Shown piece after piece: positions 35,501 to 46,900 of a stretch of DNA of 64,000 nucleotides (the first letter of the stretch is position 1; the number at the start of each line of letters is the position of its first letter). Source of the DNA: Lytechinus pictus (taxonomy: Eukaryota > Echinodermata > Echinoidea > Temnopleuroida > Toxopneustidae). Location of the stretch: contig NC_087250.1 of the NCBI RefSeq assembly GCF_037042905.1, positions 907,501 through 971,500 of the forward strand, in the 5' to 3' direction. The position numbers and the translations under genes were made by a program. Below the pieces are notes generated by a model, which was not told the DNA's origin, searched no databases, and saw only the letters and a program-made list of their open reading frames with translations.

Positions 35501-38500
35501 GAATTTTATATAGGCATATTTTAGCCCATTTACGCGCGCGTAATGCAAATTTGAATGGACGCGCATTCCCGTATTATTGGTCGTAAGAGGCTGAATGAGG
35601 TATCAAATTAATCAGAAGATAATGAACAATGGAAAGACATGAAAGAAATGATGACTCGAAGATGCATAACGATGGTAGGTGCAAGAACGCGCACGCATAC
35701 CTGTGCGCGCGCAAATTCTTGACATGCTCAAAATGACCAGAAACGTACCCAAACTTGACCACGGTCGATTTGGGGAAATTTAAAATTTTGACGCGCGCGT
35801 ACGTGCGCGTCGTGACCTTTGCATGACCTCTGATGATATGTCCTGATGACCTGTCACCTGAACTTGATATGATGCAAATATGGATGATTTTTTATGATTA
35901 GTTGCGATGATATGATCAATCATTTAATTTTACAAAATGGCGCCTAGATGACGTCATCATGATTTGATAACCTTGAAAAGTTTCCATTCCCATGTCCATA
36001 ATGATGCCCATACATGACATGAAAATCAAGGAAATTGACATGCCCGATTTTGAGATAGAGGTGGACAAAGATTTGGCAATAAAAATAAAGAAAATTCTGA
36101 CGAATATAATAGGTGATCTGTCATCTTAATGACAGACCACCTAAAAAGGACCAAAAAAAAAAAAAAAAAAAAAAAAAGGGGGTCCAGCGAGGTTTGAACC
36201 ACCGAACCCTGGTATACCAGTCAGGTGTGTTATCCAGTCGGCCACAGTGTGTTCGACAAGCACAGAGAGCAAAATAGGAAACATATTGTCAACTTGACAT
36301 TGAATGTACATTCTTGCAATTCCAAATTGGCATGATGACAAAACTCTACAAATTCTAGTTTTGAGAATAGTACAAGCTTTAAAATGAAACAGTGGAGATA
36401 TTGTCTAAAGGATACATTCTAAGCTAAAACATATTGAAAATTTTGCGAGAACAGACCAAGATTTACGGAATTAAAATCAATTTAAATGACTGTGGTGACA
36501 TCATGAAACAGAAAACACTTGTTCTTAGTTCCGACGCCATTTTGATGACGTCACGATGTAATTAAGAGTCAAATGTGGCATGAAATCATATCTCCTATTC
36601 ATACTCTATTCGAATATGAAAAGAAAAATTGGGGTCAACGGACTCCCTGAAGAGCTACAGTGAATTTTATATAGGCATATTTTAGCCCATTTACGCGCGC
36701 GTAATGCAAATTTGAATGGACGCGCATTCCCGTATTATTGGTCGTAAGAGGCTGAATGAGGTATCAAATTAATCAGAAGATAATGAACAATGGAAAGACA
36801 TGAAAGAAATGATGACTCGAAGATGCATAACGATGGTAGGTGCAAGAACGCGCACGCATACCTGTGCGCGCGCAAATTCTTGACATGCTCAAAATGACCA
36901 GAAACGTACCCAAACTTGACCACGGTCGATTTGGGGAAATTTAAAATTTTGACGCGCGCGTACGTGCGCGTCGTGACCTTTGCATGACCTCTGATGATAT
37001 GTCCTGATGACCTGTCACCTGAACTTGATATGATGCAAATATGGATGATTTTTTATGATTAGTTGCGATGATATGATCAATCATTTAATTTTACAAAATG
37101 GCGCCTAGATGACGTCATCATGATTTGATAACCTTGAAAAGTTTCCATTCCCATGTCCATAATGATGCCCATACATGACATGAAAATCAAGGAAATTGAC
37201 ATGCCCGATTTTGAGATAGAGGTGGACAAAGATTTGGCAATAAAAATAAAGAAAATTCTGACGAATATAATAGGTGATCTGTCATCTTAATGACAGACCA
37301 CCTAAAAAGGACCAAAAAAAAAAAAAAAAAAAAAAAAGGGGGTCCAGCGAGGTTTGAACCACCGAACCCTGGTATACCAGTCAGGTGTGTTATCCAGTCG
37401 GCCACAGTGTGTTCGACAAGCACAGAGAGCAAAATAGGAAACATATTGTCAACTTGACATTGAATGTACATTCTTGCAATTCCAAATTGGCATGATGACA
37501 AAACTCTACAAATTCTAGTTTTGAGAATAGTACAAGCTTTAAAATGAAACAGTGGAGATATTGTCTAAAGGATACATTCTAAGCTAAAACATATTGAAAA
37601 TTTTGCGAGAACAGACCAAGATTTACGGAATTAAAATCAATTTAAATGACTGTGGTGACATCATGAAACAGAAAACACTTGTTCTTAGTTCCGACGCCAT
37701 TTTGATGACGTCACGATGTAATTAAGAGTCAAATGTGGCATGAAATCATATCTCCTATTCATACTCTATTCGAATATGAAAAGAAAAATTGGGGTCAACG
37801 GACTCCCTGAAGAGCTACAGTGAATTTTATATAGGCATATTTTAGCCCATTTACGCGCGCGTAATGCAAATTTGAATGGACGCGCATTCCCGTATTATTG
37901 GTCGTAAGAGGCTGAATGAGGTATCAAATTAATCAGAAGATAATGAACAATGGAAAGACATGAAAGAAATGATGACTCGAAGATGCATAACGATGGTAGG
38001 TGCAAGAACGCGCACGCATACCTGTGCGCGCGCAAATTCTTGACATGCTCAAAATGACCAGAAACGTACCCAAACTTGACCACGGTCGATTTGGGGAAAT
38101 TTAAAATTTTGACGCGCGCGTACGTGCGCGTCGTGACCTTTGCATGACCTCTGATGATATGTCCTGATGACCTGTCACCTGAACTTGATATGATGCAAAT
38201 ATGGATGATTTTTTATGATTAGTTGCGATGATATGATCAATCATTTAATTTTACAAAATGGCGCCTAGATGACGTCATCATGATTTGATAACCTTGAAAA
38301 GTTTCCATTCCCATGTCCATAATGATGCCCATACATGACATGAAAATCAAGGAAATTGACATGCCCGATTTTGAGATAGAGGTGGACAAAGATTTGGCAA
38401 TAAAAATAAAGAAAATTCTGACGAATATAATAGGTGATCTGTCATCTTAATGACAGACCACCTAAAAAGGACCAAAAAAAAAAAAAAAAAAAAAAAAAGG

Positions 38501-41500
38501 GGGTCCAGCGAGGTTTGAACCACCGAACCCTGGTATACCAGTCAGGTGTGTTATCCAGTCGGCCACAGTGTGTTCGACAAGCACAGAGAGCAAAATAGGA
38601 AACATATTGTCAACTTGACATTGAATGTACATTCTTGCAATTCCAAATTGGCATGATGACAAAACTCTACAAATTCTAGTTTTGAGAATAGTACAAGCTT
38701 TAAAATGAAACAGTGGAGATATTGTCTAAAGGATACATTCTAAGCTAAAACATATTGAAAATTTTGCGAGAACAGACCAAGATTTACGGAATTAAAATCA
38801 ATTTAAATGACTGTGGTGACATCATGAAACAGAAAACACTTGTTCTTAGTTCCGACGCCATTTTGATGACGTCACGATGTAATTAAGAGTCAAATGTGGC
38901 ATGAAATCATATCTCCTATTCATACTCTATTCGAATATGAAAAGAAAAATTGGGGTCAACGGACTCCCTGAAGAGCTACAGTGAATTTTATATAGGCATA
39001 TTTTAGCCCATTTACGCGCGCGTAATGCAAATTTGAATGGACGCGCATTCCCGTATTATTGGTCGTAAGAGGCTGAATGAGGTATCAAATTAATCAGAAG
39101 ATAATGAACAATGGAAAGACATGCAAGAAATGATGACTCGAAGATGCATAACGATGGTAGGTGCAAGAACGCGCACGCATACCTGTGCGCGCGCAAATTC
39201 TTGACATGCTCAAAATGACCAGAAACGTACCCAAACTTGACCACGGTCGATTTGGGGAAATTTAAAATTTTGACGCGCGCGTACGTGCGCGTCGTGACCT
39301 TTGCATGACCTCTGATGATATGTCCTGATGACCTGTCACCTGAACTTGATATGATGCAAATATGGATGATTTTTTATGATTAGTTGCGATGATATGATCA
39401 ATCATTTAATTTTACAAAATGGCGCCTAGATGACGTCATCATGATTTGATAACCTTGAAAAGTTTCCATTCCCATGTCCATAATGATGCCCATACATGAC
39501 ATGAAAATCAAGGAAATTGACATGCCCGATTTTGAGATAGAGGTGGACAAAGATTTGGCAATAAAAATAAAGAAAATTCTGACGAATATAATAGGTGATC
39601 TGTCATCTTAATGACAGACCACCTAAAAAGGACCAAAAAAAAAAAAAAAAAAAAAAAAAGGGGGTCCAGCGAGGTTTGAACCACCGAACCCTGGTATACC
39701 AGTCAGGTGTGTTATCCAGTCGGCCACAGTGTGTTCGACAAGCACAGAGAGCAAAATAGGAAACATATTGTCAACTTGACATTGAATGTACATTCTTGCA
39801 ATTCCAAATTGGCATGATGACAAAACTCTACAAATTCTAGTTTTGAGAATAGTACAAGCTTTAAAATGAAACAGTGGAGATATTGTCTAAAGGATACATT
39901 CTAAGCTAAAACATATTGAAAATTTTGCGAGAACAGACCAAGATTTACGGAATTAAAATCAATTTAAATGACTGTGGTGACATCATGAAACAGAAAACAC
40001 TTGTTCTTAGTTCCGACGCCATTTTGATGACGTCACGATGTAATTAAGAGTCAAATGTGGCATGAAATCATATCTCCTATTCATACTCTATTCGAATATG
40101 AAAAGAAAAATTGGGGTCAACGGACTCCCTGAAGAGCTACAGTGAATTTTATATAGGCATATTTTAGCCCATTTACGCGCGCGTAATGCAAATTTGAATG
40201 GACGCGCATTCCCGTATTATTGGTCGTAAGAGGCTGAATGAGGTATCAAATTAATCAGAAGATAATGAACAATGGAAAGACATGAAAGAAATGATGACTC
40301 GAAGATGCATAACGATGGTAGGTGCAAGAACGCGCACGCATACCTGTGCGCGCGCAAATTCTTGACATGCTCAAAATGACCAGAAACGTACCCAAACTTG
40401 ACCACGGTCGATTTGGGGAAATTTAAAATTTTGACGCGCGCGTACGTGCGCGTCGTGACCTTTGCATGACCTCTGATGATATGTCCTGATGACCTGTCAC
40501 CTGAACTTGATATGATGCAAATATGGATGATTTTTTATGATTAGTTGCGATGATATGATCAATCATTTAATTTTACAAAATGGCGCCTAGATGACGTCAT
40601 CATGATTTGATAACCTTGAAAAGTTTCCATTCCCATGTCCATAATGATGCCCATACATGACATGAAAATCAAGGAAATTGACATGCCCGATTTTGAGATA
40701 GAGGTGGACAAAGATTTGGCAATAAAAATAAAGAAAATTCTGACGAATATAATAGGTGATCTGTCATCTTAATGACAGACCACCTAAAAAGGACCAAAAA
40801 AAAAAAAAAAAAAAAAAAAGGGGGTCCAGCGAGGTTTGAACCACCGAACCCTGGTATACCAGTCAGGTGTGTTATCCAGTCGGCCACAGTGTGTTCGACA
40901 AGCACAGAGAGCAAAATAGGAAACATATTGTCAACTTGACATTGAATGTACATTCTTGCAATTCCAAATTGGCATGATGACAAAACTCTACAAATTCTAG
41001 TTTTGAGAATAGTACAAGCTTTAAAATGAAACAGTGGAGATATTGTCTAAAGGATACATTCTAAGCTAAAACATATTGAAAATTTTGCGAGAACAGACCA
41101 AGATTTACGGAATTAAAATCAATTTAAATGACTGTGGTGACATCATGAAACAGAAAACACTTGTTCTTAGTTCCGACGCCATTTTGATGACGTCACGATG
41201 TAATTAAGAGTCAAATGTGGCATGAAATCATATCTCCTATTCATACTCTATTCGAATATGAAAAGAAAAATTGGGGTCAACGGACTCCCTGAAGAGCTAC
41301 AGTGAATTTTATATAGGCATATTTTAGCCCATTTACGCGCGCGTAATGCAAATTTGAATGGACGCGCATTCCCGTATTATTGGTCGTAAGAGGCTGAATG
41401 AGGTATCAAATTAATCAGAAGATAATGAACAATGGAAAGACATGAAAGAAATGATGACTCGAAGATGCATAACGATGGTAGGTGCAAGAACGCGCACGCA

Positions 41501-43261
41501 TACCTGTGCGCGCGCAAATTCTTGACATGCTCAAAATGACCAGAAACGTACCCAAACTTGACCACGGTCGATTTGGGGAAATTTAAAATTTTGACGCGCG
41601 CGTACGTGCGCGTCGTGACCTTTGCATGACCTCTGATGATATGTCCTGATGACCTGTCACCTGAACTTGATATGATGCAAATATGGATGATTTTTTATGA
41701 TTAGTTGCGATGATATGATCAATCATTTAATTTTACAAAATGGCGCCTAGATGACGTCATCATGATTTGATAACCTTGAAAAGTTTCCATTCCCATGTCC
41801 ATAATGATGCCCATACATGACATGAAAATCAAGGAAATTGACATGCCCGATTTTGAGATAGAGGTGGACAAAGATTTGGCAATAAAAATAAAGAAAATTC
41901 TGACGAATATAATAGGTGATCTGTCATCTTAATGACAGACCACCTAAAAAGGACCAAAAAAAAAAAAAAAAAAAAAAAAAGGGGGTCCAGCGAGGTTTGA
42001 ACCACCGAACCCTGGTATACCAGTCAGGTGTGTTATCCAGTCGGCCACAGTGTGTTCGACAAGCACAGAGAGCAAAATAGGAAACATATTGTCAACTTGA
42101 CATTGAATGTACATTCTTGCAATTCCAAATTGGCATGATGACAAAACTCTACAAATTCTAGTTTTGAGAATAGTACAAGCTTTAAAATGAAACAGTGGAG
42201 ATATTGTCTAAAGGATACATTCTAAGCTAAAACATATTGAAAATTTTGCGAGAACAGACCAAGATTTACGGAATTAAAATCAATTTAAATGACTGTGGTG
42301 ACATCATGAAACAGAAAACACTTGTTCTTAGTTCCGACGCCATTTTGATGACGTCACGATGTAATTAAGAGTCAAATGTGGCATGAAATCATATCTCCTA
42401 TTCATACTCTATTCGAATATGAAAAGAAAAATTGGGGTCAACGGACTCCCTGAAGAGCTACAGTGAATTTTATATAGGCATATTTTAGCCCATTTACGCG
42501 CGCGTAATGCAAATTTGAATGGACGCGCATTCCCGTATTATTGGTCGTAAGAGGCTGAATGAGGTATCAAATTAATCAGAAGATAATGAACAATGGAAAG
42601 ACATGAAAGAAATGATGACTCGAAGATGCATAACGATGGTAGGTGCAAGAACGCGCACGCATACCTGTGCGCGCGCAAATTCTTGACATGCTCAAAATGA
42701 CCAGAAACGTACCCAAACTTGACCACGGTCGATTTGGGGAAATTTAAAATTTTGACGCGCGCGTACGTGCGCGTCGTGACCTTTGCATGACCTCTGATGA
42801 TATGTCCTGATGACCTGTCACCTGAACTTGATATGATGCAAATATGGATGATTTTTTATGATTAGTTGCGATGATATGATCAATCATTTAATTTTACAAA
42901 ATGGCGCCTAGATGACGTCATCATGATTTGATAACCTTGAAAAGTTTCCATTCCCATGTCCATAATGATGCCCATACATGACATGAAAATCAAGGAAATT
43001 GACATGCCCGATTTTGAGATAGAGGTGGACAAAGATTTGGCAATAAAAATAAAGAAAATTCTGACGAATATAATAGGTGATCTGTCATCTTAATGACAGA
43101 CCACCTAATTATCAATACTTATATTACACTTTCCCCATAAGACCCAAAGTGCTGATAATCAATTCATGGAATGGAATCATATCATCTTTAAAGCTACAAA
43201 CTACAAATAGAGATGGATATTTCATGCTTTTCTGAAAATTGCTAGTGATGGAGATGTGGTG

Positions 43262-43267
43262 TTTATT
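43262..43267 (-). promoter_or_regulatory. DDX51: candidate DDX51 poly(A) signal
   Basis: AATAAA on the minus strand 113 nt past the stop, and only about 150 bp before the satellite block. Confidence 0.4.
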
Positions 43268-43379
43268 CTCGTATTTTGAAGCTAACACAGTAAAAGTTCT
43301 ATCACCGGATACTGTACAAGTTAATGAATATGTGAGACGAATTGTCAGCTATCTACATACACTGTCAAGGGGGGGAGGT

Positions 43380-43553
43380 CTAGAATTTAAAAAAAAATAG
43401 ATGATTACTTATACATACTCTGAGTAGGGTGGATAGCTTGGAAAGTGCTTCACTGTAAGATGGTGTGAGAGCTTCAAGCTGATTGGATGAAACTGTGTGT
43501 CGTTGGATGCCATCCTTCCCAGCATTCCTCAGCATATGCTTGAATTTGTTGAC
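43380..43553 (-). CDS. DDX51: DDX51 exon L, likely terminal
   Basis: [17 protein letters not shown] through [15 protein letters not shown] matches the family up to near its C-terminus, then [12 protein letters not shown] and a stop. The last 12 residues look like intron read-through, and GTATGT after LLR could be a donor to one more small exon. Confidence 0.75.
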   Translation of the reverse strand, partial: VNKFKHMLRNAGKDGIQRHTVSSNQLEALTPSYSEALSKLSTLLRVCISNHLFFFKF

Positions 43554-43633
43554 CTTTAGGATAAATTACATGAGTGAAAGCAACATGTTATATATTATAT
43601 GTATGTGATGATTGTGATGGTGATGATGATGAT

Positions 43634-43682
<49 letters not shown>

Positions 43683-43872
43683 TTCGGGCATTCTATCCTT
43701 GTATAGAGTGCTCGATGTCCTTCACAGGAAGAGCTTTGAATAATAAACACAAGTTCACAAGGTTGACTGGAGGTTCATCAAATTTAGTTGCAACTCTGAG
43801 TTTCACGCAACCTACGTGAGGTGCGATCTTCAGGCAACTGATAAAACTTTTCAATACCATTGAACAATGCAT

Positions 43873-43906
<34 letters not shown>

Positions 43907-46900
43907 GTTTCTGTGACAATGATTTTTCTCAAAACAGAGAAAACTCATTGTCATAAACCAAATGATGCCACTAATATGACTATCATCACCTTCGGCATCA
44001 TCATCAATATCATCACCATCAACATTATAATCACCACCATCGTCACCACCATCATCATCTTCATCATTGTCATCAAAATCATCACCATCAACATTATAAT
44101 CATCATCATCACCATTATCTTCACCATCACCATCATTATTACCATCATCATCATCAAAATCATCACCATAAACATTATAATCATCATCACCATCATCATC
44201 ACCCTCATCAATCATCATCCATCATCATCATCACCATGACAAACCTAGCAACCATAACTTACTTCCTTTTTCCTGACAAATGAGAAGGCAGTGCCCCCTC
44301 GTCCAGCCCTGGCTGTTCGTCCAACCCTGTGTATATATGTCTTAAGGTGAGGTGGTAGATCGTATGAGATAACACATCGAACATTCTCAATGTCCATTCC
44401 TCGAGCCATGGCATCAGAACAGATCAGGCTGAAAAGATTTAGTAATAATAATAATGAATCGTTTTTGTATAGCGCAAAATACATAGGCAAAATTGCATAC
44501 GTCTCTAAGAGCTTTTTCTAAGTGGAGATGGAGTGGAGAGCACTGAGTTCCTAATTGTTCCTCTTTTCCTGATTTATGAAATGCAGAGTTTTGGTCTGAA
44601 GAATATATTTGATAAGCTGGAAGATGAGCAAGAATACATATTTTTATTTGTAAGACTTTGAATGTTAGAATGAAAGTCTAGTATAATGAAATTCATTATT
44701 GAATATAGGTGTAGATAGGCTTTACTAAGCAAATTAAGAGGTGATTAAAGGCTTTATATTACGCATCAGCAACCACTATAAAAGAACAAACCAATATCAA
44801 TACGTCTCTATAAGAAGAATTTTAATTTTTTTTAAATCAAGGTTTCCTTTGAAAAAAAACCCCATTGAAACGATTATGCTTGTTTTAACGCGTATGCAAC
44901 CTGTGCGCAAGTATCCAAAATCTTGCCCATGTAAGATTGATTGTGACATCACAATGGAATTTTACCGTAACTACATAACGAATGAGGGGCAACGCACTTT
45001 TATTTTATGCAAAGTTTTACTGCTGGCACGTATGTACACTGGGCACGCGCATCTAGATCTTGCGCGATCATCACTGCAGGTGATGGAAAATGATGGAACA
45101 AAAAAAATTGAGCGGCAATGACCTCTTCATTTTGTGCATACTCAAACTAAATCATAACGCATTATAACCCTCTGGACAAAAGTTTCATCACTGCGAGTGA
45201 TGATTGATGGGAAAATAATCCTTTATCACATGACTGACTTCTGACCAATCCTATAGCAACATTCTGCAGAACATAATAATACTTACATCTGTATTTTACC
45301 AGCTTTGAATTGTTTGAGGATGTTTTGTCTTTGAGCTTGACTGAGATTAGATGAGAATTCTGCTACATCAACACCACCCATCAACTTCAAGAGAAGATAT
45401 AACCTGAAAAAACAATATATATAATTCTTTTTTTCTTCCATCACAAAACATTGCCAATCCTCTATCTTCTAAATATTTGTATCATCAATATATACCAACC
45501 TCTATTCTTCCTCTTAAATGATAGTAATATTTGTCTCCAAATTACCCCACCCCCTCACAAATCATCCATGATCTCTACTCTTGAGGCTTTTATTACATCC
45601 AAGTTCAAGCAAACCACAAAGTGAGATACATTCCTAAACAAAGAAATTACCCCAGAGAAGTTGACACGAGGTTTCTTATTCATTTACTATGTTGATTTAA
45701 CACTAATAATCCCGGGGTATATTAGTCTCACTACTTTCTGGAAGAGGGGGGCGGGCTGGGGTATTTTAGATATCAGCTGCAGATGTCATGGTCTCAAAAA
45801 AACTAATGATGGATGACAGGACAAAATATAAGGGGTTGCATAGCTACATCTTAAAGATATCTTGTCACTTTATTTTCTATGAATTCTGATAATTAAATAT
45901 GATAGAGCGTAATGCCCCAATGTTATAAGGGGAAAGAGTGCACCTATTTTCAGAAAAATTTGAATGACAATGACATACAATGCTCACCTATGAGTAGTCT
46001 GAACACTATTTGTGAAGCAGAGTACTTGCTTGAAGTAAAGATTGATGAGGAAATGCTTCAGAACCAATGGCTTCTCACCCGCTGTACACTGGACATAATA
46101 TTCCTAGTATATCAATTAAAAAATGAAACAGTTTTATTGAAGGTTAAATTTCACAAGACCAGAAAAAAATATTAAAAACAATTGAACACTACACAACAAG
46201 CCTGCAACTAGATTTAGAAAAAATTGATAAATGACAAACTTCAAACCACACTGCAGGAATGATATCAAGTTTATCATTGATATATGAATTTTGATTTAAA
46301 CAATTCAATTCCTTATAACAACATCAATATAGTTTACTATCACCTCTAATTTTTACACTACTCAACAAGTCTTGGACCAGATTAACTTATTTGATGTCGA
46401 TTCAGCTTCTAAGGGTGTTTTCCATGTCTATTTTCAAATTTTCAACAACACAAATAATGATTCAAAACACAATTACAAAACAGACATAAAAAGAAACAAA
46501 GGGTGTGTTCAATGTCCCCCATTCCCAGTCATAAAACTAAACATATTTCAGATCACAATTTGGAGAAAATTTTTAAGATGGAAGCTCTTAAGGACAATCA
46601 GCATCAAGAATGCTACAAAATACGATACTGAACACAATTAAATTTTCAAGCATGTGATCGCAGTGGAAACCTACACAAGGGTGCACCAGAGTTGACCTTG
46701 TGATGAGAGCTTTGTGTTTACGATCATGAACGGTGCACTGCTGGCGCATTTGTGTTCTGTAATTGCATTTTGAATCATGATTCATGTTGCTGTTTAAACT
46801 TGAAAATCAAGTTTAAACACACTTATACTACTTTTTAAAAGTTGGTAGGTCAATCAAAATTCAGTTGTAGTTATCCTTTATTGAGTCTGAAACTAAAATC

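Larger units (their letters stand above)
28498..43108. repeat. tandem array, 12.6 copies of a 1,160-1,161-bp unit
   Basis: Copies of the block starting GGGGTCAACGGACTCCCTG begin near 28502, 29665, 30826 and so on to 42433; the last copy stops at the hairpin at 43108. The arrangement is Y(XY)12. Y is about 675 bp (GGGGTCAACGG to the hairpin). X is about 485 bp (AAAAGGACC, an A run of 24-25, a tRNA-like segment, then sequence to GAATATGAAAAG). Copies differ by only a handful of bases, mostly one substitution (ACATGAAAG or ACATGCAAG) and A-run length. The short open frames repeated in each unit are not genes in my judgement. Confidence 0.95.
27059..43110. mobile_element. 16-kb block bounded by 18-bp inverted repeats, satellite-filled
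   Basis: AATTAGGTGGTCTGTCAT at 27059-27076 is exactly inverted at 43093-43110. Unique AT-rich sequence (27077 to about 28497) precedes the tandem array that fills the rest. The right terminus is also half of a hairpin (AGGTGATCTGTCAT, CTTA, ATGACAGACCACCT) that recurs at the corresponding place in every unit. My reading: an original element of about 2.1 kb (left TIR to the first hairpin near 29175) whose right part was then amplified together with a linker. No transposase seen. Confidence 0.55.

Noticed and set aside
28609-42726. Repeated short open frames of 62-66 residues (and 104-residue variants) in every satellite unit
   Set aside because: They are identical because the DNA is a recent tandem repeat, not through protein conservation. 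One includes the A-run as poly-Phe and changes frame with A-run length. They have no family resemblance.
28498-43108. CRISPR-like regular spacing
   Set aside because: The whole 1.16-kb unit is repeated, with no unique spacers, and the context is eukaryotic.
43784-44239. Acidic (poly-Asp/Gly) and Ile/Thr-rich open frames on both strands
   Set aside because: They are translations of the ATC/ATT trinucleotide repeat inside DDX51 intron 11.
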